From: Alphaproteobacteria bacterium
GTDB taxonomy: Bacteria > Pseudomonadota > Alphaproteobacteria > Bin65
Length of the DNA: 61,704 nucleotides
NCBI GenBank assembly: GCA_021776685.1
Contig: JAJFFJ010000154.1
Coordinates: 1-61,704 of the forward strand
Direction of reading: 5' to 3'
Shown here piece after piece: positions 9,994 to 19,241 of the stretch. The notes beneath the pieces are model-generated. The model made no database searches. It worked only from the letters and a program-made list of their open reading frames with translations, and was not told the origin of the DNA. How positions within the stretch are numbered: the first letter of the stretch is position 1; each line of letters starts with the position of its first letter. The position numbers and the translations under genes are program-made.

Positions 9994-10788
9994 ATGGCCC
10001 GTTACAGCATTGGCCGCAGCCGCGAAAACGATATTGTTTTGTCCGACACGACAGTGTCCCGCCAGCATGCCGAAATAGAGGATCTCGGCGGCGGGCGCTT
10101 CATTGTGCGCGACGTCGGCAGCAGCCGGGGCACATTGGTGCAGCGGGGCGGCAACTGGGAAGATGTGACGGAAACGGAAATCACCGCCGATCAACCCATC
10201 CTCCTGGGCGAGCTTGAAACCAATGTGGGCGCATTGTTGCAGGAGGCCGGCATTGCGGTAAGCGCGCCAGCCGCAGGGGCCGATGCCTCTGTAGCGTCGG
10301 CGGCGTCAGCGACGCCATCCAGCGCTGCCCAAGCTTCATCAGGTGGCGGACTTTCACCTGCCGCCAAATGGACTCTTATCGGTGGCGGCATTTTCTTTGT
10401 TGTTGCCGTGGTCACCGCGGTTGTTCTGGTCCTGGTTCTGGGTGACGGCAAGGGCGGCGGCCTGGCCGGTGGCAGTGGCGGCGGCACGGGCGGAACATCC
10501 ACCGGTACGGGGGGTGGTGGCGGCACGACCAGCAGCAATACCGCCTTCCAGCGCGCCTGCGAGACGCGCATGGCGCGCAACCCGAGCACGCAGGCCATCG
10601 CCGGCAAAATCTGCACCTGCATCGTTGACGGAGTGCGGAAATCCAGTGCGATCAGCGATGCCGACCGGAGCCGAATCCTGAAGATCAAGAATTTGAACAG
10701 CCAGCCACAGCAGGTTTCGCCTCAATCCCAACAGGCCTTCCTGAAGATCGTGATCGCCTGCGCCAAGCGCTTCCGGCGCAGTCAATAG
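9994..10788 (+). CDS. FHA-domain single-span membrane protein with Gly-rich linker and CxC motif
   Basis: 264 aa. The FHA domain starts at the first residue: YSIGRSRENDIVLSDTTVSR, QHAEIEDLGG, then GSSRGT near residues 42-47. An Ala/Ser linker (88-118) precedes a membrane span at about 126-149. A Gly/Thr tract (152-180) leads to a predicted periplasmic tail with C189, C207, C209 and C256 (C-x17-CxC-x46-C). The cysteine plan matches that of the preceding protein, so they are probably paralogues. The ATG at 9994 follows a GAAGGGGAT-like site. It ends 6 bp before the convergent priA stop. Confidence 0.8.
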   Translation: MARYSIGRSRENDIVLSDTTVSRQHAEIEDLGGGRFIVRDVGSSRGTLVQRGGNWEDVTETEITADQPILLGELETNVGALLQEAGIAVSAPAAGADASVASAASATPSSAAQASSGGGLSPAAKWTLIGGGIFFVVAVVTAVVLVLVLGDGKGGGLAGGSGGGTGGTSTGTGGGGGTTSSNTAFQRACETRMARNPSTQAIAGKICTCIVDGVRKSSAISDADRSRILKIKNLNSQPQQVSPQSQQAFLKIVIACAKRFRRSQ

Positions 10789-10794
10789 CCTGCC

Positions 10795-12990
10795 TCAATA
10801 GAAGCTGAGCGGGTCGATATCGACCTTGATGGTGACACCGGACGGGCTCTTGGCGGCGCCGAGCCAGTCCGTGATTACTGCCTGCACATTCACTTCCCGC
10901 GCCGCCTTCACCAAAAAGCGCTGCCGGTGATGCCCTCTCAGGATCGCCATCACCGCAGGCGCCGGGCCCAGTATCGACACGTCGGTCAACCGGGGTGCGG
11001 TGCGTAGCAGGTTGCGGCACGCCGCCTGCACCCGTGCCTGATCCCGCCCGGAAACGATGAGCGACGCGAGCCGGCCAAATGGCGGCAACCCCTGGATGGA
11101 CCGCGCCTCCAATTCACCATCCAGGAATGCGTCCACATTGCCTTCCGCCAGCGCCTTCAACACCGGCTGCTCGGCAAGATAGGTTTGCAGCAGGACATGC
11201 CCGGGGCGCTCGCCGCGGCCGGCGCGACCACCCACTTGCGACAGCATTTGCCATGTACGCTCCGCTGCCCGCGGGTCGGCGCCGGCAAAGCCCAGGTCCG
11301 CATCCACCACCACGACCAGCGTCAGCTGCGGGAAATGGTGCCCCTTGGCCATCATCTGGGTGCCAATCAGGATATCCACTTCCTGCGCCTCCACCCTGCC
11401 GACCAGTGCCGCCGCCGCGTCCGCGCCGCGGACCGTATCGCTTGTCATCAGCGCCAATTCGGCATCCGGGAACAGGGTCTGCACCTCTTCCGCCAGACGC
11501 TCAACGCCCGGTCCGCAGGCGACCAATGCATCTTCGTCATCGCACACCTGACAGCGGCGCGGACGGGGTTCGGCGTGGCCGCAATGATGGCACACGATGC
11601 GCCCTGCCAGCCGGTGATCCACCAGCCAGGCGGAGCATTGCGGACACCCATAGCGGTGGCCGCACGTGCGGCAGAGCGTAAGCGGCGCGTATCCCCGCCG
11701 GTTCAGGAACAACATCACCTGGTCGCCGGCGTCCAGCGCACGGGCAATGCCCGCCTGAACCACCGGTGACAACCAATGCTGTGGGGGCGGCGGATCGCGG
11801 CGCAGATCAACCAGGGCAATCTTCGGCATCGCGGCGCCGGCGTGGCGGTCCGGCAGCATCACATGGCCATAGCGGCCCGCTTCCACATTGGCCTGGGTTT
11901 CCAACGACGGCGTCGCTGACGCCAGCACAACCGGGCAGCCGGCCAAATGCCCGCGCAGCACTGCCATATCGCGTGCGTGATAGCTGACACCATCCTCCTG
12001 CTTGAACGAGCCGTCATGTTCCTCGTCCACAACGATCAGGCCCAGATCCTGAAATGGCAGAAAAAGTGCCGACCGCGCGCCCACAACCACAGCAGGACCA
12101 CCTTCGGCGACTTGCCGCCACAGCTGCCGCTTTTCGGGTCGGCGCACATCGGAATGCCAGCAGGCCGGCGCCACGCCGAATCGATCTTCGAAGCGATTCA
12201 GCCACTGAGCGCTGAGTGCGATTTCCGGCAGCAGCACCAGGCATTGCCGGCCCGCATCCAGCGCCGCGGCAATGGCGTCGAAATAGACCTCGGTCTTGCC
12301 GGAGCCGGTCACGCCTTCCAGAAGGGTCGTGCTATAGCCGGCCCCAACATGATCTCGCAACACACCAGCCGCCGACGCCTGGTCAGGCGACAGCTCAGCC
12401 GATGTATAGGCAAAGCCTGGATCGCGCGATCCCGTGGGCGTCACGTCTTCCCGGCGCAGGGCGCCCGCCACCACCAACCCCTTGATGACGGCTGACGACA
12501 CGCCGGCCTTGCGCGCCAGATCCGCGGCCTGGAACCGGCTGCCATCCGCCACCGCCGCCAGCACCCGTTTTCGGGCGTCCGTCAGCTTCAGCCCCTGCGG
12601 CAGCGGCGCGCCCGAAAAATAGGTCACCGCTCGGGGCGGCTGAAGCGCCTCCGGTACAGACATGGCCATCCGCAGCACCGCGCCGGGCGGTGAGACGGTA
12701 TAGGCCGCCACCCGGTCAATGAACCGCCGATGCTCGTCTGACAGGGGCGGTGCCGGGAGAAGGTCGACCACGGGCTTCAGCCTGCCTGCTGCAATGTCAC
12801 CATCACCGGCACCCCAGACCACACCGGTGCGCTCCCGCGGCCCGAGCGGAACCGTTACGAAATCACCAGGGCTTAGGGTCATCCCGGGCGGCACCGCGTA
12901 GTCATAGGCGCCAGTCAGCGGAAGCGGCAGCAGGACGCTTATCCTCTCTGTCAACGTTGTTTCATCCGGCGGTGAGGAATTCAGGTTCAT
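10795..12990 (-). CDS. priA: Primosomal protein N' (replication restart helicase PriA)
   Basis: About 731 aa from the ATG at 12990; an alternative upstream start at 13020 adds 10 residues. The 3'-DNA-binding domain (RISVLLPLPLTGAYDYAVPP) is followed by the helicase P-loop GVTGSGKTE near residues 226-234 and the DExH box VDEEHDGS. Paired zinc-binding cysteines (CRTCGHRYGCPQC, CHHCGHAEPRPRRCQVC) are all present. PriA recognises stalled forks and reloads the replisome. It is convergent with the third FHA gene and divergent from fsa. No unusual feature. Confidence 0.97.
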   Translation of the reverse strand: MNLNSSPPDETTLTERISVLLPLPLTGAYDYAVPPGMTLSPGDFVTVPLGPRERTGVVWGAGDGDIAAGRLKPVVDLLPAPPLSDEHRRFIDRVAAYTVSPPGAVLRMAMSVPEALQPPRAVTYFSGAPLPQGLKLTDARKRVLAAVADGSRFQAADLARKAGVSSAVIKGLVVAGALRREDVTPTGSRDPGFAYTSAELSPDQASAAGVLRDHVGAGYSTTLLEGVTGSGKTEVYFDAIAAALDAGRQCLVLLPEIALSAQWLNRFEDRFGVAPACWHSDVRRPEKRQLWRQVAEGGPAVVVGARSALFLPFQDLGLIVVDEEHDGSFKQEDGVSYHARDMAVLRGHLAGCPVVLASATPSLETQANVEAGRYGHVMLPDRHAGAAMPKIALVDLRRDPPPPQHWLSPVVQAGIARALDAGDQVMLFLNRRGYAPLTLCRTCGHRYGCPQCSAWLVDHRLAGRIVCHHCGHAEPRPRRCQVCDDEDALVACGPGVERLAEEVQTLFPDAELALMTSDTVRGADAAAALVGRVEAQEVDILIGTQMMAKGHHFPQLTLVVVVDADLGFAGADPRAAERTWQMLSQVGGRAGRGERPGHVLLQTYLAEQPVLKALAEGNVDAFLDGELEARSIQGLPPFGRLASLIVSGRDQARVQAACRNLLRTAPRLTDVSILGPAPAVMAILRGHHRQRFLVKAAREVNVQAVITDWLGAAKSPSGVTIKVDIDPLSFY

Positions 12991-13141
12991 TGTGGCTGGT
13001 CTGCAACTGGTACGGCGCACCTTGATGGGTTATACATCGCCTTGCCCGGCCATGCGTATGGCTGATGGCGCAAGAGTAACGAAATTTAGCGGAGTCCTCG
13101 CCTGATCCATGCCCCGGCTCGGGGTTCAGGAAAGGGATGGA

Positions 13142-13837
13142 ATGAAGTTCTTTATCGACACGGCAGACTTGGACGAAATTCGCGACCTGGCGGCCACCGG
13201 CCTCTTGGATGGGGTCACGACCAACCCGTCGCTGATCGCGAAATCGGGCCGCGACATGCTGGAAGTAATCCGGGAAATCTGCGACGTGGTTCCCGGCGAC
13301 GTCAGCGCCGAAGTGACGGCGATGGACTATCACAACATGGTCCGCGAAGGGCAGAGGCTTGCCAATATTGCGGATAATGTGGTGGTCAAAGTGCCGTTGA
13401 CCATGGATGGCCTCAAGGCCTGCCGGACACTGAGCAACGAGGGCACGAAGGTCAACGTCACGCTCTGTTTCTCCGCCGCACAGGCGCTGCTTGCCGCCAA
13501 GGCCGGCGCAACCTACATCTCGCCCTTCGTCGGCCGGCTGGACGACATCGGAACGCCGGGCATGCAGCTCATCGAAGACATCGTCGACATCTACCTCAAC
13601 TATCCGGACCTGGAGACGGAAGTGCTGGTGGCGTCGATCCGCAGTCCCATGCACCTGGTGGACGCGGCCAAGGTGGGCGCCCATGTGGCAACCCTGCCGC
13701 CAAGCGTCCTGCGCCAGTTGTTCAGCCATCCGCTGACTGACAAGGGCCTGGCCGACTTCATGGCCGACTGGGAGAAAACCGGCCAGTCGATCATGGATGC
13801 GGGCGGGCAGGATGCTGCATCGGAAAGCACTGGCTAG
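13142..13837 (+). CDS. fsa: Fructose-6-phosphate aldolase / small transaldolase
   Basis: 231 aa from the ATG at 13142, preceded by AGGAAAGG; the family N-terminus [13 protein letters not shown] confirms the start. The motifs GVTTNPSLI (about 24-32) and NVVVKVPLT (the Schiff-base lysine strand, near 81-89) are intact. Short TAL enzymes of this size are either transaldolases or fructose-6-phosphate aldolases, and sequence inspection alone does not settle which. They move carbon between glycolysis and the pentose phosphate pathway. The stop meets the start region of the next gene, suggesting an fsa-DUF484-xerC operon. Confidence 0.93.
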   Translation: MKFFIDTADLDEIRDLAATGLLDGVTTNPSLIAKSGRDMLEVIREICDVVPGDVSAEVTAMDYHNMVREGQRLANIADNVVVKVPLTMDGLKACRTLSNEGTKVNVTLCFSAAQALLAAKAGATYISPFVGRLDDIGTPGMQLIEDIVDIYLNYPDLETEVLVASIRSPMHLVDAAKVGAHVATLPPSVLRQLFSHPLTDKGLADFMADWEKTGQSIMDAGGQDAASESTG

Positions 13838-13882
13838 GTGGTCGGCGATGGCGCATACACAGATAATGGTGAGTACGGCATT

Positions 13883-14596
13883 GTGAGCAGACCGAAGCCC
13901 ATCGCCACCGAATTGCGGCGCCCGCCTACCGGAGATCAGGTCGCTGACTTCCTGCGACGCAATCCGGATTTCCTGCAGCGCCACCCGGACCTTGTGGAAG
14001 TGCTGCAGCCACCGACGCGATCGCCCGATGGCAACGTGGTCGACATGCAGCATTTCATGATCGAGCGGCTGCAAACCCGCCTGAATGATCTGGAACAAGA
14101 CCATCGCGACCTGGTGCAGACCACGCGCAACAATATTCAGACCCAGGGCCAAATTCACGCTGCGGTTCTGGACATTCTGGATGCCCGCACCTTCGAGCAT
14201 TTTGTGCAGGCGATCACGTCGGAAGTGGCGATGCACATGAGGCTGGACGTGATCGCCCTGTGTATCGAACGGGAAAAGGGCGACCGACCCACGACCCGCA
14301 CCGGCATTCGTTTCCTGCATCCGGGTGAGATAGACACCTATATCAACCCGGATGAACCGGCGGCCCTGCGCAATGACATCCGGGCCGAGCGGCGCGTCTA
14401 TGGTCCTGGCGCTGCACTTGTTCGCTCGGACGCCTTGCTGCGCCTGTCGATCAGCGAGGAATCGCCCCGCGGCATGCTCGCGCTCGGCTCGCGCGAACCA
14501 GACAACTTCCCGGATGACCAAAATCTCGACATGCTGGTTTTCCTTGGCAACGTAATCGAAAGCACCGCTCGCGCATGGCTGGACCTGCCGCGGTAA
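13883..14596 (+). CDS. DUF484 family protein
   Basis: About 237 aa from GTG 13883; a GTG at 13838, directly after the fsa stop, is the alternative and adds 15 residues. The hallmark N-terminal stretch VADFLRRNPDFLQRHPDLVE is followed by a coiled-coil helix (FMIERLQTRLNDLEQDHRDL) and a GAF-like C-terminal domain. DUF484 proteins are commonly encoded directly upstream of xerC, as here, where the two genes overlap by 22 bp. The role is unknown; a link with XerC or chromosome segregation is suggested only by neighbourhood. Confidence 0.88.
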   Translation: MSRPKPIATELRRPPTGDQVADFLRRNPDFLQRHPDLVEVLQPPTRSPDGNVVDMQHFMIERLQTRLNDLEQDHRDLVQTTRNNIQTQGQIHAAVLDILDARTFEHFVQAITSEVAMHMRLDVIALCIEREKGDRPTTRTGIRFLHPGEIDTYINPDEPAALRNDIRAERRVYGPGAALVRSDALLRLSISEESPRGMLALGSREPDNFPDDQNLDMLVFLGNVIESTARAWLDLPR

Positions 14597-15528
14597 TCTT
14601 CGAATTCGACGACGCGGCGCTACACCAGGCCGCAACTGACTGGTACGGCTGGATCAGGAGCGAGCGCCGCCTGGCAGACCACACGCTTGAGGCCTATGTC
14701 CGCGACCTGCTCGGGTTTATCGACTTTATCAGCGGCCATGTGGGCGACACCCCAACACTGAAGAATTTCGCGGATTTGAAGGCCGCAGACTTTCGTGCCT
14801 GGCTGGCCCGGCGCGCGATGGGCGGACTGGCAAAATCTTCAACGGCGCGGGCACTGTCCGCGGTCCGTAGCTTTTACCGATTTCTCGACCGGCGCGACCT
14901 TGCCCACAATGCGGCCATCGGCACGGTCCGGACGCCAAAGCAGGACCACGCGGTCCCAAAGCCGCTGACCACCGGAGAGGCGGCCTCGCTCATCGGCCAC
15001 GCCTCCGCATCTCACCCCGAGCCGTGGATCTCGCTGCGGGACACCGCCGTTCTGCTTCTGCTCTATGGGTCTGGGTTGCGGATTGCCGAGGCGCTGGATC
15101 TCGACCGCGGACAGGCGCCGATGGGCGACACCCTTATCGTGCGGGGAAAGGGTGGCAAGGAAAGGTTGGTCCCGGTCCTCCCGGTGGTGCGCGAGGCAAT
15201 CGATGCCTATCTGGCCGCCAGCCCCTATGAGTTGGGTGAGGATGAACCCCTGTTTGTCGGCGCCAAGGGTGGCCGGCTCAATCCCCGGTTGGTCCAGAAG
15301 CTGGTGCAGCGGCTTCGTGGGCTGCTGGACCTGCCGGACACCGCGACACCCCACGCCCTCCGTCATTCTTTTGCGACCCATCTGTTGAGCGACGGTGGCG
15401 ACCTGCGTGAGATCCAGGAATTGCTGGGCCACGCCTCGCTGTCCACCACGCAGCGCTATACCGCCGTGGATGCCAGTCAGATGATGAAGGTCTATGAAGG
15501 CGCCCACCCGCGGGCAGGCAAGCGCTAG
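14575..15528 (+). CDS. xerC: Tyrosine recombinase XerC
   Basis: 317 aa. The N-terminal SAM-like core-binding domain (WYGWIRSERRLADHTLEAY) precedes the catalytic domain with all six active-site residues: R169 (GSGLRIAEAL), K192 (RGKGGKERLVPV), H260 and R263 (HALRHSFATHLL), H286 (LLGHASLSTTQ) and Y295 (RYTAV). With XerD it resolves chromosome dimers at dif. The housekeeping context (fsa, DUF484) and length point to the chromosomal XerC, not a phage or integron integrase. It ends 4 bp from the convergent methyltransferase gene. Confidence 0.93.
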   Translation: MAGPAAVIFEFDDAALHQAATDWYGWIRSERRLADHTLEAYVRDLLGFIDFISGHVGDTPTLKNFADLKAADFRAWLARRAMGGLAKSSTARALSAVRSFYRFLDRRDLAHNAAIGTVRTPKQDHAVPKPLTTGEAASLIGHASASHPEPWISLRDTAVLLLLYGSGLRIAEALDLDRGQAPMGDTLIVRGKGGKERLVPVLPVVREAIDAYLAASPYELGEDEPLFVGAKGGRLNPRLVQKLVQRLRGLLDLPDTATPHALRHSFATHLLSDGGDLREIQELLGHASLSTTQRYTAVDASQMMKVYEGAHPRAGKR

Positions 15529-15532
15529 GGAT

Positions 15533-16243
15533 CTACCCCGCCGATGACGGTTCCCGGAAAAAGACGCCGTCAAATTGCAGCATGCGGGCGATATGCCGGC
15601 TGAAATAACCCGGGATGATCAGGTGCGGTTCGTACCCCAGGTCGATCAGCACATCCGCCACTTCGCGCCAGGGCGGTTCACCTTCATACATCTGGACCAG
15701 AGACAGTTCCAATTGCCAGCCATCGATGCGCGGCATGCTTTCCATGGCGCCCAACAGGACGGCGGACTCATAGCCCTGGGTATCGACCTTGACGAACACC
15801 CGGTCATCCGGGCTGGCGTAGCGGCTAAATACTTCGTCCAGGGTCGTAAGACCGACCTCTTCCGTCGCCGTCATTTTCGACGACGGCGTAAAGCCGAGCG
15901 CTTCTTGGGTCAGTGGCAGGATCGAGCTCATGTCCGATTCGGCGGAGCGGTTGATCGTCGCCTTGCCGATGCGGTGACCCAGTGCCATGCGCGGCGCCAC
16001 TGTCCATTTGCCATCGCCGGCAGCCGCGTCCTGCAACATCGCGTGGGCATCGGACAGGGGCTCGAATGATACCAGATGACCGGTATAGCCTGACTGGCGC
16101 AGCCAGGTTGCGTATTGGCCGGTATTGGCGCCGATATCGAAGACCGTGGTGACCGCGTTGGCCTTGAGGATGGCCGCCAGATGCGCCCAGTGAGACGACA
16201 GCTTCGCCTCTTTCGCCTTCTTCGGTTTTCCGCCGCTGGCCAT
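15533..16243 (-). CDS. FkbM-family methyltransferase
   Basis: 236 aa. After a basic start (SGGKPKKAKEAK) the SAM-binding motif I is TVFDIGANTGQYATWLRQ near residues 33-50, followed by VSFEPLSDAHAML and later VFVKVDTQGYESAVLLGA, which are FkbM hallmarks. Such enzymes O-methylate sugars or polyketide-like acceptors; the acceptor here is unknown. It lies 26 bp upstream of the end of lpdA on the same strand, so it may be read through from lpdA. No cell-surface gene cluster is present. Confidence 0.9.
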   Translation of the reverse strand: MASGGKPKKAKEAKLSSHWAHLAAILKANAVTTVFDIGANTGQYATWLRQSGYTGHLVSFEPLSDAHAMLQDAAAGDGKWTVAPRMALGHRIGKATINRSAESDMSSILPLTQEALGFTPSSKMTATEEVGLTTLDEVFSRYASPDDRVFVKVDTQGYESAVLLGAMESMPRIDGWQLELSLVQMYEGEPPWREVADVLIDLGYEPHLIIPGYFSRHIARMLQFDGVFFREPSSAG

Positions 16244-16269
16244 GATGTCGTTGTTCTGCCCTGGGGCCG

Positions 16270-17676
16270 CTACATGTTGATCGGTCGACCGTCGACCGCG
16301 AGAGCCGCCTCTTTCACTGCTTCATTGTAGGTAGGATGCCCATGGAAGCAGCGGGCCAGGTCTTCAGCCGAACCACCGAATTCCATCACATTGACGACCT
16401 CATGGATCAGGTTCCCGGCCTCAGCGCCAATAATGTGGGCGCCCAATATCCGGTCTGTCTTCGCGTCGGCCAGAACCTTTACGAAGCCGTCTGTCTGATC
16501 GTTGCAGATGGCGCGGCTGTTGGCGCTCATGGGGAACTTGCCAGCCCGATACTCGACGCCCGCTTCCTTCAATTGTTCCTCCGTCTGGCCGACAGAGGCC
16601 ACCTCTGGCCACGTGTAGACGATGCCAGGCACCGTACCGTAATTCACATGCCCTGCCTGCCCGGCCAGTATCTCCGCCAGGGCCACGCCTTCCTCTTCGG
16701 CCTTGTGCGCCAGCATGGGCCCCGGGATGACGTCGCCGATGGCGTAGATTCCGTCGACGGCCGTCTTGTAATGACTGTCGACCTGGATAAAGCCACGGTC
16801 ATCCGTGGCTACTCCCGCACTGTCCAGCCCCAGGTCGTCGGTATAGGGGCGCCGGCCGATAGCCAGCAGCACCACGTCTGCCTCGATCGCCTCCGCGTCG
16901 CCGCCGTTTGCCCGCTCGATCGCCAAGCTGACTTTGTCGCCAGCGACAGTCGCACCGGTGACCTTCGCACCGAGGCGGAATGTCAGGCCCTGCTTTTTCA
17001 GGATACGCTGGAAATTCTTGGCGACTTCGCCGTCCATGCCCGGGGTGATCCTGTCCAGGAATTCGACGACCGTCACCTTTGCGCCCAGGCGCGCCCAGAC
17101 CGAGCCCATTTCGAGGCCGATATAGCCGGCGCCAATCACCACCAGGTGATCGGGCACCTTTTCAAGCTCCAGCGCGCCGGTGGAGGTCACGATCCGCTTT
17201 TCGTCCACTTCAACGCCTTTGAGCGGCATCGAATCGGAGCCGGTGGCAATGATGATGTTCTTCGCGGAATAGGTCGCGTCACCCACCTGGACCTTGCCGC
17301 CACCGGCGAGTTTCCCGTGGCCGTCGATATGATCGATCTTGTTCTTCTTGAAGAGATAGGCGACCCCACCCGTCAGTTGCTCGACGACCTTGGTCTTGCG
17401 GGCCAGCATCTTTTTGAGATCGAGCGAAACCTTGGCGTCGATCCCGTGGTTTGCGAAATCATGCTGCGCTTCGGCATAGAGGTGCGAACTTTGCAGCAGG
17501 GCCTTCGACGGGATGCAGCCCACATTCAGGCAGGTGCCGCCCAGGGTCTTGCGCTTTTCAACGACGGCCACCTTCATGCCCAGCTGCGCCGCACGGATCG
17601 CGCAGACATAACCGCCGGGGCCCGCCCCAACGATGATCACGTCGTAGGATTTGCCGTCTGAACTAGTCTCCGCCAT
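16270..17676 (-). CDS. lpdA: Dihydrolipoyl dehydrogenase (E3)
   Basis: 468 aa from the ATG at 17676, which has AGGAAAG at proper spacing; an earlier in-frame ATG adds only MRQERS. FAD-binding VIIVGAGPGGYVCAIRA is at residues 13-29, the redox disulfide GGTCLNVGC at C49/C54, NAD-binding VVIGAGYIGLEMGSVW in the middle, and the C-terminal catalytic His in HGHPTYNEAVKEA. It reoxidises the lipoyl groups of 2-oxoglutarate dehydrogenase and related complexes. Usually it directly follows sucB; here NmrA-like, protease and DUF350 genes lie between. Confidence 0.97.
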   Translation of the reverse strand: MAETSSDGKSYDVIIVGAGPGGYVCAIRAAQLGMKVAVVEKRKTLGGTCLNVGCIPSKALLQSSHLYAEAQHDFANHGIDAKVSLDLKKMLARKTKVVEQLTGGVAYLFKKNKIDHIDGHGKLAGGGKVQVGDATYSAKNIIIATGSDSMPLKGVEVDEKRIVTSTGALELEKVPDHLVVIGAGYIGLEMGSVWARLGAKVTVVEFLDRITPGMDGEVAKNFQRILKKQGLTFRLGAKVTGATVAGDKVSLAIERANGGDAEAIEADVVLLAIGRRPYTDDLGLDSAGVATDDRGFIQVDSHYKTAVDGIYAIGDVIPGPMLAHKAEEEGVALAEILAGQAGHVNYGTVPGIVYTWPEVASVGQTEEQLKEAGVEYRAGKFPMSANSRAICNDQTDGFVKVLADAKTDRILGAHIIGAEAGNLIHEVVNVMEFGGSAEDLARCFHGHPTYNEAVKEAALAVDGRPINM

Positions 17677-17861
17677 GGATCTTTCCTGCCGCATTGCGCC
17701 TGTCGCTTACAGGGAGACATAGCGCATGAAAGAGCGGGCGCAAGCGCAAACGTGCAGCAGGCACGGGCCTGCGTCCTGCTTGCTTGGCCTGGTCCGATGA
17801 AAGAGATAGATTCGGGCCAGCAAATGAAACCAGCCCCCGAAGCCGGGCAACGAGGCGATTG

Positions 17862-18287
17862 ATGGATAAAATCTGGACGGCAGTGTGGAGAAGCTTGGAA
17901 AACGGTGTGCCCAACGTATTGTTGGACGTGGGCATCTGCACCGCTTTGCTGATCGTGGCCGTCGCCATCTACATCTGGATGACGCCTTGGGAGGATCTGA
18001 AGCTGGTGCAGTCGGGCAATACCGCCGCCGGCGTGGCGCTGGGCGGCATGATCCTGGCCATGGCGATCCCCCTAGCATTCAGCCTCAAGCTATCCACCCA
18101 CTGGATCGACCTTGTGGTGTGGGGCACCTTCAGCCTGATCCTGATGATTGTGGTCTTCTTCGCAATAGACCTGCTTTTGCGCGGCCTGCCGGCGCGAATT
18201 CGGGACGGTCATGTGGGCGCGGCTATCGTCCTGGCCAGTGCCAAACTGGCAATGGCCGCGCTGATTGCCGCCGCGGTCTCCGGTTAA
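17862..18287 (+). CDS. DUF350-like inner-membrane protein
   Basis: 141 aa from the ATG at 17862 (GAGG upstream). It has four hydrophobic segments at about residues 18-38, 55-73, 80-105 and 118-140. The loop patterns (GNTAAGVALGGMILAMAIPL, then HWIDLVVWGTFSLILMIVVF) fit the DUF350 family, whose function is unknown. It sits 21 bp before a secreted-type serine protease gene on the same strand, and the two probably form a bicistron. The pair is placed in the opposite direction between lpdA and sucB. Confidence 0.75.
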   Translation: MDKIWTAVWRSLENGVPNVLLDVGICTALLIVAVAIYIWMTPWEDLKLVQSGNTAAGVALGGMILAMAIPLAFSLKLSTHWIDLVVWGTFSLILMIVVFFAIDLLLRGLPARIRDGHVGAAIVLASAKLAMAALIAAAVSG

Positions 18288-18308
18288 GCAGCCGGCAGGG
18301 CCAGCATC

Positions 18309-19241
18309 GTGTATCGCGTCGTTCCGCTCATCATTGTCGTGGTAGCGATTGCCTTCGGTTTCCTCGCCGGCGGCGGCGAGAATAAGGGCCGCGGCGCCCG
18401 CGACGGGGCCCAAAAGCCGTGGAAGCAGCGCCGGCGCGGCAGCGCGCCAGACTATGGCAAGACCAAGCCATGGAAGCCGGGTGACCGGCGGGTAGCACGA
18501 GGCGGCCGCGCTTTGCCGCCGCCATCCTCCCGGGATCCGGCGGTGTTCGTCGAAATATCGCAGGAAAAGCGCAACAGTTCCGGCACCGCCTTTTCGATCA
18601 GCGCCAACGGCGTCTGGATGACCGCCCGGCACGTGGCCGATGGCTGCGAGCGCATGTACATCCTGACTGCGCCTCGCAAGGGCATGCGGGTACGGCGGAT
18701 ATATATCCACCCGCAGGCGGATATCGCGCTTCTGAAGACAGACAGGGGGGCGCCGCCACTGGCGTTCTCCGAGGCCGTTCTGCGTGTCGGCCAGGATGGT
18801 TTCCACATGGGCTTTCCCAAGGGCCAGCCGGGTGATGTCAACTCACAGCTGATGGGCCGGAGCGTCATGCGGGTGCGTGGCCGCTATCGCACCGCAGAAC
18901 CGGTCGTCGCCTGGGCGGAGCAGATCCGCGTTCCGGACACCTCTGGCGGCCTGGGCGGTATCAGCGGCGGGCCGGCCTTTGATCAGTTCGGGCGGGTCAT
19001 CGGTGTGAATGTGGCCGGCAGCAAACGGCGCGGCCGCGTGTTCACCGCGGCGCCCCGCTCGATTCGCGCTGCTATCCAGCGCGCCGGATTTGCACAGGCA
19101 TCGAACACAAAGCCTGCATTTGGTGAAATCGACCGGCGCAATTTTGCGAATGTGGGCCGCCGCCTGCGCAGCAGCCTGCAGATCGCCAAGGTCCTGTGCT
19201 TTGCGCCCAAGCACCGGCGCCGCCGGCCCAGGTGGAACTAG
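18309..19241 (+). CDS. Trypsin-like serine peptidase, membrane-anchored or secreted
   Basis: 310 aa with a GTG start. An N-terminal hydrophobic segment (RVVPLIIVVVAIAFGFLAG, residues 3-21) is a signal anchor or signal peptide, followed by a basic, disordered stretch to about residue 75. The chymotrypsin-fold triad is visible: His in WMTARHVADGC, Asp in QADIALLKTD and Ser in GGISGGPAF. The basic tail has no PDZ domain, so it is not a standard DegP. Its stop overlaps the convergent NmrA-like stop by 4 bp. It probably acts in the periplasm together with the DUF350 protein; substrate unknown. Confidence 0.82.
   Translation: MYRVVPLIIVVVAIAFGFLAGGGENKGRGARDGAQKPWKQRRRGSAPDYGKTKPWKPGDRRVARGGRALPPPSSRDPAVFVEISQEKRNSSGTAFSISANGVWMTARHVADGCERMYILTAPRKGMRVRRIYIHPQADIALLKTDRGAPPLAFSEAVLRVGQDGFHMGFPKGQPGDVNSQLMGRSVMRVRGRYRTAEPVVAWAEQIRVPDTSGGLGGISGGPAFDQFGRVIGVNVAGSKRRGRVFTAAPRSIRAAIQRAGFAQASNTKPAFGEIDRRNFANVGRRLRSSLQIAKVLCFAPKHRRRRPRWN

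Noticed and set aside
12962-14635. A 557-codon minus-strand open frame opposite fsa and the DUF484 gene
   Set aside because: It shadows two clear genes on the other strand, its composition is His/Arg/Gln-rich as in antisense frames of GC-rich DNA, and it has no known motif.
14575-15528. Mobile-element integrase
   Set aside because: Although a tyrosine recombinase, its DUF484 partner, length and housekeeping context identify chromosomal XerC; no attachment repeats or cargo are visible.
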